From contig NC_135153.1 of assembly GCF_050948215.1 (NCBI RefSeq), positions 12,490,058 to 12,554,057 on the forward strand: DNA of 64,000 bases, written 5' to 3'. A model generated the notes under the pieces. It did no database searches and was not told where the DNA came from. It was given only the letters and a program-made list of their open reading frames with translations. Below are positions 35,018 to 47,336 of this stretch, one piece after another. Made by a program: the position numbers and the translations under genes. This DNA is from Halictus rubicundus (taxonomy: Eukaryota; Arthropoda; Insecta; Hymenoptera; Halictidae). Every line of letters begins with the position of its first letter. Positions within the stretch are counted from its first letter, which is position 1.

Positions 35018-35367
35018 TATTGGGGGTACCCATAAGTAATCAATTATTTCCAAACAATTTGTTTTGCCTTTAGTTCTGTACCGATCGTTGAAGAGGACAC
35101 ACGTATTCTTTTACAGTTTTCGGCAAAGCAGCATGTGTTCAAAATATTCTAAAAAGTATCATTTCTTTTTACAACCCCGTAATAGAATGGCGGCGTACGT
35201 ACCTTCCGCGGATCATATTCGTCATTGTATACTTTTTCATTTTCAAATGGCAAATTGTCCTTGATAATGCTGGAGATTATATAAGAAATTAAGAAATAAA
35301 AACTTGAATATACTACAAAGTTTGTTTTAGATTTCAAAATAATTGATTACTTATGGGTCCCCCAATA
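35018..35367 (+). mobile_element. Mariner deletion derivative (346 bp)
   Basis: The element spans 35020-35365 between TA duplications (35018-35019, 35366-35367). Its ends are TTGGGGGTACCCATAAGTAA and the reverse-complement match TTGGGGGACCCATAAGTAAT. It keeps the ATG and first codons of transposase (35188 onward, ADHIRHCILFHF) joined to the last coding part. It has the size and structure of a mariner-derived MITE. Confidence 0.92.
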
Positions 35368-38300
35368 CATTGATGTTCCTAAATCTGTACGCTATTTCAG
35401 AACGGTATGCACACGAATGTCTTCGTTTCCCCAGAATCGACCACGAAAATGAGCACAGTCCAACAATCACAGTTATCGCGTCACGGAATCGGCGTGATCG
35501 AAAGTTGCGCGTGACAGCGCGGGGGGCCCCCCGTTCTGCGGGAACTGACATTTCCCAGCGATAAATTCCGACTGGTTAGCCGGGGGGAAAAATCGGCGGG
35601 GTAATGCGTATGGTAGGCGCTGGAGAAAATTACGTGTTCGCGGTTATTGGCGGTCGGGGGTTAGGTTAGGACCGTGGCGAGCCTGAGCCGAGGAAAGTCT
35701 CCGATGCCGGGGAACGAGCGAACGAGGCAACGAAGAAACGAAGGAACGATGCCGTAGACGCCGGGGAACGTGGAAGCAAAAACGGCGAAAAAGAGGGCGC
35801 TCGGGGAACGGTGAGGGTTCACGGTAGAAGGGGGGCCCGAAGGGGGCCCACGATGGAAGAACAGAGAGGAAGGGGCACCGGAGGAAACGAGGAGGAGCTG
35901 TTGGTCCGGAGTGTACTCCCTTCTTTCACGGTGGTCCGTGGCTCCGAATGGCTCTGTTCGTCTCTATCCGACAACAGGGCCCGTTCGGCGCGAGGGGGGA
36001 CATCGGGACGGGGGGAGCTGGGCCCCCGCGGCTAATATCCGACGCGGCCGTGCCCTCCCCGTTTTGGGGCCCACGTCGCGCTGCCGCTCTCTTCCGACGG
36101 CATAATAATATAGACGTCTCGTTAGCCCGTCCGCCAACTAGAATTGGTTTTAGGAGCGTGCATGGGTAATGAGGTGGTGGTGGTCGCGCGTTGTTTCTTC
36201 AGCTGCCGACCTGACCAAGGGGGCGCACACGGGGCCCAGGAGAAACCGATCTCGGTCTGTCTCTCGGTTCCTGTTAATTGATCGCCGGCGCACCGGTTCA
36301 CGGTTTCGCCCCCTTCGCAAACTCGCCTCTACAGCGAGTCAGCTGGCGAGTGTCAACGAGGTGACCCGGGTCCCGCGGTTTCCTGGAGGAATGCTCCTGG
36401 GCCCAGAAAACTGGCCCCCCTTGCCTCGGAGACGGTCGTTGAAACGAGACTGACGTATATTTCTTTATTGTAATCACAGGATTGAATTCATTCCGATTTG
36501 ATAATTTTGACGGGCTCGGTAGTACTAATTCGTCCACTGTGTCAAATTACACTTACTCATCTTTTGCCATAAAGGCATAAAATTCGCAATTTACTCATCG
36601 ACTTCTTGCACGCATCGTTCAACCACTGACAGGATGTGTATATCCTTGCACAGTGGCATCCGAAGTCGCCAAGTGTCGATGAGACGATTATCAATGACGA
36701 TTAAGGTCACCATTGAGCTTCGGATGGTAGCCGCGTGGTTCGATTTCCGTGGAGGTAGGGGGGGGGTTGCACCGACTAGGATCATAGTATTTAATTCGTG
36801 GTTCATAAATCGAGCGCGTTCGTGCGGGCCCCACGACCGCGAGTCGGGTCCCGTCGGGCCCCGGGACCACCTTGTCGCGGCTCGGCAGAGCGGCGCGGCA
36901 GAGCGTGGGCCCCAGACGCTCCGTGCGCCACGTTACGACCTACCTGCTCCTCTTGTTCTTGCTCTTGTTCTCGCTCATGACCCCTCCTTCCCGGGCCCCC
37001 CACTTCCCCACCCCCCCGCGCTCGCCGAGATTCCTTCTCCTTTTCCGCGTGTACTGGGTGACTCTTTCCTTTTTGCTCGTGCCACGGCACGCTCGATCCT
37101 ACGCTCGATCCTCGCGATCGATACCGCGCTCCGCGAGCGTCTAATTGCGACCGGCCACGACTCGCGAGCGAATTATTCCCCGCTCTTGTGCTGCAGTGAC
37201 GAAATTGTCTGTGGGGATCATGAAACCATATCTTATCGATCCTAATCATTTGTGTATATTGGAAAACTGGCAGGGATGATAGGTAGATTCCTCTCCCAGT
37301 TTCCGACCCATTCTTGACGACTTTGATTTACGAGAATATTCTCTACTGATTGTTGATGTCTGACTGTTTTTGATGGAACTCGCCACTTTCACCGAGTCGG
37401 ATAGCCTTGTTGAATTTCTGTTTTTAATTTGCATTGTTGTTTCTCAGATTGACAACTAGCGTTAAAGAGAAAGTACTGAAAAGCTCTGGTTCGGCGACGA
37501 AGAGCATACTCTGCCCTAACCTTGGCCATGCCGGTGCCTCATCGGCGACGAACAAAGAAGGTCACCCAGTATGCAGGAACCTCGAGTAGGCATTCAACCT
37601 TTCCTCGTTACTCGGTCGCGGGCACGATTATGATTTGTTGACCTGGACCACCGTGCCGGAGTCAACCACCGCGGGGTACAGGGCCCCCTCCCGGGTCAAG
37701 GAGAGCCGTGCCCCCCCCCTCCACCACCATATCGGGGCCCAACGCGTCGCGTCGCGTCGGTGGGGTACACGGTTTCTCACAATCGCGGAAACAACCGGCA
37801 GCCTTCGACCGCGCGTCTTCAACTTCGGTTTCGGCTCCGTGAATCGCTTCGAGGGTGGTCTAGCATACTCTAGTCGGCGCTTCCCTCTCGACGGCTGATC
37901 GTGATTGATTCAAGCCCCGGGCGCAATTAATAATTCGCCGCTGCGAGTTTCCTGGCCGAGCGACTTCGTTAGGTAACCGCCGCGGATCACGGCTAGATGA
38001 TAGATGAACTATCGAATCTGGAGCAGGTCTGATCGCTCGGCCGACGCGCGATCAATTATTTCATTATGGGAAACGAAGATCCTCCTCCGAAGGTTCTCTA
38101 CAGATTCCCTTCGCCTCGAACTGTATTCGAAAATACTCCCGTGATTTTCCCCGCTGAGCCCTTGTGTCGATAACCATAATTCTCCGCGATATTTAACGAT
38201 GCACTTCACCGTTTCATTTGCGTGCCTCAATTGTAAACTAATCCGTGATCATCCGAGAATATAAAAATCTACAATCCTGCTATGTGCAAACGATGACATT

Positions 38301-39265
38301 GACCTTTGTACTCGAACGTTTTTTTATATTCAGAAGTTACAGTTTCCGTCTAATCTAGAATATTTTTGTTACATATCACTAGACACCATTTTGTGATTTT
38401 ATGCACGTATTAAACCTACAACCTATTAAAAGACACAACCTATTAAAATTATTAACAGGAGACATCCATTTTTATGCAACTCTCTTTTCTTGCAATTGAT
38501 GCAAACACTTTTTAATCCGCATGGAGGTCTTTGTAAAACTAGATAGAATGTATTTGTACAAAGATTGAACATTTATTAAACATGAAGGCACTTCGTAATG
38601 AAGGAATTGTAGTTTTCAATGGCGGCTTAGGGGAGAGAGAAAAGGATTAAAGAATTTTGAGAAAGGAATTGAAAGGGGATGCCTGATTGTTGTCCTAAGG
38701 GTGAAATAATTGCTGTCACGATCTATACGATCTTTCCCAAACAGACATGAAAGTTTGCAGACTTTTGTGTTTGTGGATTGTCGCGTCTGTGGAAGTTCTT
38801 TTTTTGGCGAGCGTCCCTCCGTTTAGTTAGACGTTCGGACTATCGATTTTCCGATTCCCACGACGCAACACTAAATTTCTGCGGCGCGGTCGTGTCCCAG
38901 CCGGAACGATGGTTTTAGTGGTTACAGTGGCTACACACCCCCGCGATACACTCGAGGATTCGCCACGCTGGTGCGAGGGGTGGCACGATAGAAAACCGAA
39001 GAGCAGATCCGTCGCGGTATTATCATAAGAACACCGTGACCGATCGGTTAGGCACACCGTTCTCCCTCTGATCTCTCTATTGCGACGATCTTCTTTATTC
39101 GCGAAGACCCACACTTTTTTTCGGGGAAATCCAGAAAAACCTGACAGAGGGATTAGGCCACTGAACGATCCCGCAAGCGATCGGGTTAATGTTCCGTTAA
39201 CGGCACGAATTTTTCCTGAAAAAATGGACGGGTGTAATTTCAAACACTGAAAAGATTATAAGGAT
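35368..39265. other. Non-coding stretch with GC-rich patches
   Basis: GC-rich, CpG-rich blocks at 35690-36100 and 36780-37150; a GGTTAGGTTAGG run near 35661; AT-rich DNA at 38230-38620. Overlapping frames up to 203 codons carry no recognised domain. No exon supported. Confidence 0.5.
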
Positions 39266-39266
39266 T

Positions 39267-39611
39267 TAGGAGCATCGACACTGGTTCTAATATTTTTAAT
39301 TTAAAATTACGGTGATTTCTCTATACATGTCGTCATGGCCTGGATCATAAACGTCGCGGAATTATCCCCACTACCTCGGGGTATACCCCGTGAGAGGCCA
39401 CAAAGCACGAGAGGTCTCGGACGCCGAGGAGCCTAAACATAACACGACTCGGGTATGACTCCTGGACGATACATGACGCTGGCAAGCCCCGTGTTGTTGA
39501 CATATATCGAGAATTCACCGTATTAAGACATGTGGATAGCACGTTCTTGTTATTTTTATAAAGCAATGCAAAATAGTCACTTTTAGCGCTCCGTAAACCT
39601 AGTGTTAATAA
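39267..39611 (+). mobile_element. TTAA-type MITE (CACTAGG family) split by a TA-type MITE
   Basis: The right part (39523-39607) matches the 3' half of copy 1 (GCACGTTCTTGTTATTTTTA, CACTTTTAGCGCTCCGTAAA, CCTAGTG) and ends at TTAA. The left part before 39308 keeps GGTTCTAATATTTTTA from the same family. A complete TA-flanked MITE sits between. The extreme left end is lost or diverged. Confidence 0.65.
39308..39522 (+). mobile_element. TA-flanked MITE (CAGTGATTTCTC family), copy 3
   Basis: A 211-bp element (39310-39520) between TA dinucleotides. Ends are CGGTGATTTCTCTATACATG and, reverse-complemented, CGGTGAATTCTCGATATATG, so both termini carry the same CGGTG variant. The interior matches copy 1. 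It is inserted inside a TTAA-type MITE. Confidence 0.88.
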
Positions 39612-40880
39612 AATCACCAAATAGAGAAATAAATTCCCATTTGGCTCCTACGTCTTGCAATTATTGCAAATAATTCTTATTTCGCGTGACTCTGAGTTTT
39701 TTACATCTACAGTAATAATAGTAATAATTAAAAAAGCCAAGGGGGAAAAATCTCGAAGTTCCCTCTTTTCCCTGAAATGCTACAGGACAGGTCGTTTGTA
39801 ATTTTCTAGATAAAAAGGATGATCTATATCAATTCTATGTACCTTACATCAGAATTGTATTTCCGTCTAAAAGAAATGCGTAACATCCAGCAAATTCAGT
39901 TGGAAATCATGGTAGCTAGTGTAACTGGATATTGTAGGGCAAGGGGTCAGTATTGTCAGAATCCTCGTAGCGAAGCTAACTGGTGCGATCATCCCGAGGA
40001 TCCAGCAATCCCATCCAGCCACCCCAGGCTTCTCCCCGCTGACAGAAAGGGGGTTGGCCGAACGATCGTCGGAGATCTAGTCGACAGACATAAATCAATG
40101 GCTCCTGGACTACTCCTGGCCTGGGAGAGAGCACCGTCACGTTTCCACGGACGGATAGGAGAGCCCGATGCTTTATTATGCCGGACACAATTGCGTGTTG
40201 CCTAAGCCACGTGACCGGCGACTTCCGGCCTTAGTTTGGGTTCCGCTCGGCGACGTCCGCCGATGTCCCCCCACCCCTCTCTCTCTCTCTCTCGCGGCTG
40301 TCGTTTTTCGCCGACGACGCAACGGAACGGGTGACGATGATCGCGTGTCAGGTCCACGGAGGAGAGGACGTTAGGTTAGGCGAGTAGCTGCTGCTGCTGC
40401 TGCTGCCGGCACGTGATGAGTATCGTCGCTTCCGTCGCGTCGTCCCGCGGATTGTCACAACATCGATCCGGGGGGAACGTGTCCGATCATACTTTCCCTG
40501 GGGTGGTTCCCGGCTGAAATACTATTAGCTCGGCATCCATAAATCCAAGCCGATTCTCGGGAGCCTGATCCTATCATTAGCTAAACTACGGACCACCAAA
40601 TTGCACGGACAAAATTATCACACCTCTTCTCCTTCTACTGAACCGTCTTCAACCGATGTCCCGGAGACATCATCGTTTTCGGACACCAAACTTATACATT
40701 TTTAACTTACCATCGCAATCCATTTTATATTGATTTTCGAGCAACACGAGTCATTTTATTTCCCATTATTTCTCGCCGTTTTATGCATACACATTTCGAT
40801 TAATTTTTTCATGTAGAGTTACCCCCTTTTCCACCAGTTAGCTATCCTGTATATTCAACGAAATAGATTGAATACTTCTC
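39612..40880. other. Non-coding stretch, no gene seen
   Basis: Contains short CT (40278-40293) and CTG (40387-40406) tracts and a TTAGGTTAGG near 40371. AT-rich from 40560. No supported gene. Confidence 0.5.
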
Positions 40881-40881
40881 A

Positions 40882-41116
40882 TTAACACGTTGACTGCCGT
40901 GTCACCCATACTTGGGTGACGGAATTATTTGTCCAGGTTTAAAAACGAATTTTTACGTTGATATATTCATTGTACCAAATTTGATTAGGATCTGCAAAAT
41001 TCAAGAAAGTTGGAGGACTACTCAATATCATACATTTAATTTTTTTCAATTTTGATTTCATTACATAATTTTGATTTTATCGAATTTTTGAGGTTTCTAG
41101 TTTGGCAAAGTGTTAA
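40882..41116 (+). mobile_element. TTAA-flanked MITE, CACGTTGACTGCC type
   Basis: TTAA at 40882-40885 and 41113-41116 flanks 227 bp. The left end is CACGTTGACTGCCGTG; the right end, reverse-complemented, is CACTTTGCC, a short imperfect match. A perfect 8-bp-stem palindrome, GTCACCCATACTTGGGTGAC, lies at 40901-40920. It is AT-rich inside and non-coding. Confidence 0.55.
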
Positions 41117-43600
41117 TGCATCGTCGCAGTCTCGATCAATGTTTACATTTAAAATCTTGGAAAGCTGTCCTTCGATACCTTAAATATTGTTAACTTTGTC
41201 TCGGTGTCGATAGCAACCGGTTTGTCTTTCAGCGGAGCCTCCGAAGCGGCCGTCCCGCCCCGTGCATGTCCGCAGCGTAAAACAGCGGCGAAAAAATGAG
41301 TCGAACCGACACGTAGCGGACAGGTACATAGAGATATACAAGTGCAGGCGTCGCGGGCCGCAATTCGGTCCTCGATCGCGGCGTGTAATCACGTATGCAA
41401 ATGGCGAACGGCGTGTGTGGGAGAGTGCGTGCGTGCCTGCGTGCGTCGCGTCGACCAGGGACGTCCGAGTTAATGCGTAACTGTCGATATCGGGGCCGTT
41501 TCGCACGCTGACAGAACAATGTGCACGCGCGACCGCCCGCGAGCTGGTAATTTGTACCGGGAGAACGTCCGGTTCTGCTCCCTGGTTAGACCCGTAGGTG
41601 TTTACTCCGAGCGGCGCGTTCTCTATCGCCCTCTCGCAGGCTAACTTTCACCCGATTCGTTCAATTGAACCGGTCACCCAATTTTTCCCATAGCTTTCCG
41701 ACCATCGGAAACCGCGGCTCTCGCCTTCGTCATTCTTTGTCACGAGCGCAAACTTGAATTCCCGAGCTGTGCGAGATCTCTTCGCGCTTCGACGTTAAAA
41801 TGTTCTGCGTCAATTACTTTCCGCTGTTTTGAGCCTAGTTTTTCCATGGGCTCACCCGGTATGCAACGTCGAAGGCGCAGTTTCGACAGGGCGAGCCGCG
41901 TTCGAAGCCATTATTTTTCTTACCGGACGTCGGTATATTACGAATTACGATTCGCGGCGGGATAAACGGGCCGCGGAGCCCGCTCCCCGACGCGTTGCGG
42001 TTTCACGGGGGCTCCCTCGCGAATCTTTATTGCGTAATCGGATTTCGACATCGACCCGTTCACGTGGCGGGTTGAGTTTCCACGTAAGAACCCGTAGCTA
42101 GGTAACCACCCCCTCGGATCGGCCCCCAACAATGCAACAGTTGCATGCTCCTGCTCGGGAAGATCGGGTCTCGGTGTCGGTCGTAACTATTAGGTCAGTG
42201 CAAAAGTGCGTGCTCGATTCCTGGTATTTTAACAATTTTAACCATTTCCACTCGAAGCTATTCTGACTCCAAAAGCAAACATTTCTTCCGACCTAGAATA
42301 TTTCCCTTCTATATATCTGTTTTCATGTTACACGTACGAAAAATGGTGCAATTTACTCGTACAGTACTGAAACGTTTGGTAATTTGTTAAATACAAAATA
42401 ATTTAATAATGCAAAAGATAGTTTGAATAATGATAAAACAATTTTTAGTGGCGCCTTACAGTCACCGTTCGAGTGTTAAGGGTTAATATTTTCCTCCTCC
42501 TTCCTCCCACCTCGCGGAATAATTCTGTTTATTTATCCAAAACTTCCAACTTCCTTCTCCATCTGCCGGGGAAGAATGAGACAAACAATTTTATAAAACT
42601 TCGAGATTACAATCAAGACTACTAGCTCAGAAAAGAAAATGGTGGAATCGAAAGTGTGTCAAAGAAAAAGGGTGAAAAATTTTATCTACTGACCACTTCG
42701 ATGTTTTCTTGAGGAGGACGTTGATCTACCGAAAGACGCAAGGGACTGTTTGCCGGTAGTCTGGGAAAGAAAATCGCCGGAAACGAAGGGATTAAGGGAT
42801 GATTGATTGATCGGCAGTAGGTTCGGTTCGGTTCGGGTCGGCCCGTGGCGCAATCAATTCGGGAAATGCACTCGGACGTGATGCTGCACCAGTGGCGGCG
42901 GGCAGCCGTGACTCGTTGCGTTGCACGCGCGGGCCACACTCACATTATGCATTATTCCCCGGGCTGCATTACAATGACAATGACCGCAATAACGATCGAG
43001 CGCGGATCGGAAGAGACGCGGCGCGGAGGGGACGACGCGCCGGTCGGCCGACAGCTCGGAAAATTGCTAACAAATAATGCAACCGTGTATAGGGGGAGAC
43101 AACGATATGGGGTGTCGTCTTCCGTGCACCCCACTGTACGAATCAAGCCGGTGTGCATCCTTTCGCGCATAATCGCCCGTGAGACACCCTTTTTTCGGAC
43201 GGGACCCACCCTGCTTGCTCAAAATCGTTCGATCGCTGTGGCGTGGAGGCGGCGAGGTTGCGAGTAGAATGGAAAATACGAGCCACCGACAAACGATATG
43301 GTCGAAAGGAGAATTAAATTAATTAGTGGACGAACTTTGTGTCAAAGAATGCCGCCATATATTGGCCGGACGTTGAGAACATAGTCGTTCGATGGACCCA
43401 GTAAACAAAAAGTCTCGTGAGTTTATTCTTGAAAAATTAGTTTCTCAAAGGATTCTTTTTAACCCTCAGTAAAGTTGGGTTTCTCAGGTTTAATACAGTT
43501 TTCAGCGTTATTTCTAAAAATCTGGATAAATTCATATGACACCTTTGAACATACTAAACTGATATTATCACAATCAGTTTGACAATTCTTTGAAATATTG
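41117..43600. other. Non-coding stretch, no gene seen
   Basis: CpG-rich in 41210-41530 and 42800-43270, AT-rich between 42190 and 42680. Frames to 140 codons on both strands show no known domain. Confidence 0.5.
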
Positions 43601-43769
43601 TACAGTGAATTCTCGATACTGGTCAACAACACGGGACTTGCAAGCGTCAAGTATCGTCCAGGGGACGTACCCCGAGCAGTGTTATGTTTACACTCCTCCG
43701 CGGTAGTGGGGACAATTCTGCGACGTTTATCACCCAGGCCTTGACGACATATATAGAGAAATCACTGTA
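43601..43769 (-). mobile_element. TA-flanked MITE (CAGTGATTTCTC family), copy 4, internally shortened
   Basis: A 165-bp element (43603-43767) between TA dinucleotides, in reverse orientation. Both ends are present (CAGTGAATTCTCGATACTGG and, reverse-complemented, CAGTGATTTCTCTATATATG), but about 40 bp of the interior is missing. Confidence 0.85.
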
Positions 43770-44924
43770 CATCGTAAGTAGTATGAAGCAAAACCGTGAC
43801 AGACTGTTCGAAATCGTGCGGACACGAATTCCCCCCTCCCCTTTTACAGTTTATGGGTTAATATTTCTGGAGAGGTTGCTTAAGTAATTCCACCGAGGGT
43901 TCGTGTCTTAATAAAGTGATGATCATCGCGATCGAACGTAATAGAGGAACGACAGAACGAGGAGATTGTTTTAGCAGATTCGCAAAATGGCACGGGGGCA
44001 AGTTTTGATTAGGAAAGAACAAGCGTGTTCGCGCCGAGCAACGAAATCAAACATGACAAAGGGACGATAGGGGAGATCTGTGTCATCGTACTGTTTCACT
44101 TACCCCCCGAGCATTTCGAAGTGGGTGGGCAGGGGGAGAGGGGGGTGGGCGACTAACTACCCCAGTCGCAAGCCGCACGAGCCGCTAGCAGAGTAAACAA
44201 TGTCTGTCGCCGAAAGTCTCGGCGGTATCGATGACGCTGTGGGGTGCACCAGACAGAGGAAAGACTGTAAAATTCAGGAAGGAAGATTAGGGAGTCGGGG
44301 GTCGTGGTGGTGGTGGTGGTGGCGGTGTGGGATCGGTTCGTTGATCATCCCCCCCCCCCCCGTGCCCCGTCGGGTGCCGGTTTGAATTAGGGCCGAGGCA
44401 GCGGGGTGAGTTCGTGTTTATTGACACAGGAAGTGATTGCTGCGCCCATGGGCCGAAGGGAGATCGTAGGCCACGGAAGGAAACGAGCGAAACGGAGACG
44501 GTGAACACCGAGAGAAAGCAGGAGAGAACTGGTCGAAAGTTTGAGGGGGAGAGAGAGGGAGCGCGCGACCGGGGTGAAAAAGGGAGGAGCCCGTGGCTCC
44601 CTCGGTTGACGTATTTGCACCGTAATCCCATGATAAATTGCCAAAAGGCCGGGGATAAGCTCTATTAATTTTGCGTTATAAAGTCGAGAGACCGAAGCGT
44701 TTACGCGCGTCGAACTTACGTTATAGAGACGTAAAACGTTCTGTAATGGTTTCCTCCTTTTCCATTTCACTGTTCTTTCGCCTTCTTCTACGCGAGCAGT
44801 GGGCGTTGACTGGCTTATATGGGATCACGTTTACGATGTAGTTTAAATTTAACCCCGGCGCAATGGCGGTGGAGAATCTCGGGTTGCTGCGAGGCCGAGA
44901 GACGAAGCAGATTATCTACAGAAA
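43770..44924. other. Non-coding stretch, no gene seen
   Basis: Contains a GGT run (44303-44322) and a C run near 44348. No recognisable gene. Confidence 0.5.
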
Positions 44925-45130
44925 TACAGTGTTTACTCGATATATGTCCAAATACGGGTCTAGCCAGGGACATATATTGGATAGGAGATACTATTCTTTG
45001 ATCCTCGCCGAAAAGGACAGTAAGAGGTCTCGGTTAATGGCTCCCCACTGAGTATACCCCGCGGCAGTGGGGATAGTTCTAGGACTTTTACCGGCTAGGC
45101 GTTTGTGACATATATACAGTAAACACTGTA
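44925..45130 (-). mobile_element. TA-flanked MITE (CAGTGATTTCTC family), diverged copy 5
   Basis: A 202-bp element (44927-45128) between TA dinucleotides, with ends CAGTGTTTACTCGATATATG and, reverse-complemented, CAGTGTTTACTGTATATATG. The interior GAGTATACCCCGCGGCAGTG relates it to the other copies. Both ends share the GTGTTTACT variant, so it marks a sub-family. Confidence 0.8.
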
Positions 45131-45344
45131 CTGTTCGCTCAAACACCCAAACTATAAAATCGGCACGTTTATCAGTACTCTTGCGTATTATTCTACTACA
45201 CTATTGCTTCTTTCATACCTAACCTCTAAATTATCCGAGATTAATCCTTTTTCCTAGAGCCCCCTTTAGCCCTGCATCTCTCTTGCAGATTAGATGATGA
45301 AAGGATTGGATCTAGGTGGTGTTGGAGATGTAGGGAAGGGGGGA

Positions 45345-45500
45345 TCCAAGGAGAAGAGAAACCTAGGTAAGGGCATGATCTAAGGAAGGGAGCTAGGGAG
45401 CGATGAGATCCAGGGAATAGAGAGACCTAGGAAAGGGCATGATCTAAGGAAGAGAGCTAGAGGGCGGTGGGATCCAAGAAAGAGGATCCAAGGATTGGGG
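45345..45500. repeat. 64-bp minisatellite, about 2.3 units
   Basis: ACCTAGGTAAGGGCATGATC at 45361 recurs as ACCTAGGAAAGGGCATGATC at 45425, with matching GGAAGRGAGCTAG and GATCCA pieces; a partial unit follows. Purine-rich, no coding capacity evident. Confidence 0.8.
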
Positions 45501-46489
45501 GGGTCCAAGAAAGGGAGGAAATCCAAGGAAGGGACTTTGGAAAAGGAATATGAGGGAAAGGAGGGTGGGAGCAGTCCCTGCCAGAGTCCATCAGGGTCCC
45601 TCAGCGTCATACATCGATTCCTCTGGGTCTGCCTGACCCGGACCAGGGTCCCTCGAAGACCTACGACGGTCCACCGGAATCCATAGGGTCCCATAAGGTC
45701 GGCAGAAATTGAAGACGTCATGGTCGTGAACGTCTGTAGAAATGTGCCAGAACCCGAAGAGATCCGGGCCTCGTCAGAAACGCGAACTAATTCGAATATC
45801 CTGGCGAGCAGAGCGAGTCAAGCCGGAGGATCCGAGGCGAGATCGCAATCGGAATTCTCTCAAACGGTTTGAAACCGAGACGCGGATCCATTTTGACGGG
45901 CTGTTATCGGCGATCGGAGTTACCGTGAATGACAAATGCTGCGGCCCGACGAAAACGCCTCACCCGGACGTCTTCTTCCCCGACGAATCTGATCAGCGCC
46001 GGGGTCGGCGTGCATGCCTGTTTCGCATGTCTCGGCTAGATATCGCGCGAAGAACAACCGAGAAGAGCTTGTTTATCTCGTAGCCCGTTGATAAATTAAT
46101 CGGCATTAAGGGACATAACGCCGGCTCGAGTCGGCCCTCCGTTCCGGCTCTCCCGAAACCGCCCGATGGATCAGGCCCCGAATCTCCCGGGGCCCCCGGG
46201 TCTCTCCTCTCTCACGATAGATCATCCGAGAACCGTGAGATCATCAATAACGTATCTAGCGGAGCATCTAGCTGTACCAGGAACGGGTGGAGATTTCCTG
46301 GCTCGGTTTTTAACTCACGCTCGTGTCCAAGAGATCCTGGCTCGGGGCCAGTCAAACCAGCGAGTGTTGCTCCGTCCGCTTTTATTTGTACACAGTCGCA
46401 TATGCAAAACATGGTAGCGCAACTATTATACACTTAGTTATCCCCGGAGGCTGTTGACCAAGCAGCCAAAAGGCGTCGGGACCGATCGA

Positions 46490-46492
<3 letters not shown>
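45501..46492. other. Non-coding stretch, no gene seen
   Basis: Continues purine-rich to about 45570, then mixed. Frames of about 110 codons on both strands have no recognised domain. Confidence 0.5.

Positions 46493-46526
<34 letters not shown>
46493..46526. repeat. (GA)n microsatellite
   Basis: About 34 bases of pure GA repeat. Confidence 0.95.
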
Positions 46527-46528
<2 letters not shown>

Positions 46529-47336
46529 CAGCTGCAATTGAAGAATTATCTCGCGGCGAGAAACTTCCGATCGCTTTTCCTTTTTGCAGCACTCGCCGGA
46601 CCTTCTCCTCGTCTCGAGAGGCGGGTAATTAGCCATCCTTGTTCGCGATACCGCCTCGCAAGGAAACGGCCGGACGCTTAAAGGCGAAACGCTTTATTTC
46701 ATCCATTTCCTGTTCCTCGATTTCACCCCGGCAATTGTGGCGGCCGCGTCGCGACACCGGTGTGCCGAGGCGCAAAACCCAGGCAAGAAAGGAACCGTGC
46801 CCCCCCCCCCGTCGTCGTCGTTTTTTCCCTTCTTAATCAACGATTCGGTGCCGTGCTCGCGACCGCCGGTTTACGCCGACACGAACGTTACGTGGTCTCG
46901 CGCCGACCATAATTATCGTCTTCGCCGGCGTTTCAGAAACGGCACACACGCGAGTATCGGCGGAAACTCGGCGTTCCCATCGAAACGCGACCGTCGTTAA
47001 CACGTTCGCTGCCACGCGAATTTTATACCCTTCGGCCTGCGCGAGCACCGCTTATTTTATTCGCCCGGAGATACGAGCGCTATTAATCACAATTATCGGT
47101 CACTTGTTCTAGTTCCATTCCGTGTGACGAAAAACGAACAAATTCTTCAACCAAAGAATTTTCACATTTCCCGCATTTTTCACTGTCTTTTCAGCTTAAT
47201 CCGAGCCGCTCGCAGGCGGACAGCGCCATGCCAGATTTTTGACATTTTCTTGCCAAAGTAGAGTTTCCATAACACATTATCTACCGGCGATTATTTCGGA
47301 ATTATTGGGAGTTTATGGTTAAGAGTTTTTTTTAGA
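46527..47336. other. Non-coding stretch with a partial TTAA-type repeat end
   Basis: TTAA at 46997-47000 followed by CACGTTCGCTGCCACG resembles the left end of the element at 40886. A right end is not evident. No gene supported. Confidence 0.45.

Noticed and set aside
35661..35673. TTAGG-type telomere repeat (also near 40371)
   Set aside because: Only two repeat units at each place; this is a common interspersed motif and not a telomeric array.
36634..37245. 203-codon plus-strand frame
   Set aside because: It lies in a CpG-rich block with competing frames; there is no recognisable domain or signal peptide.
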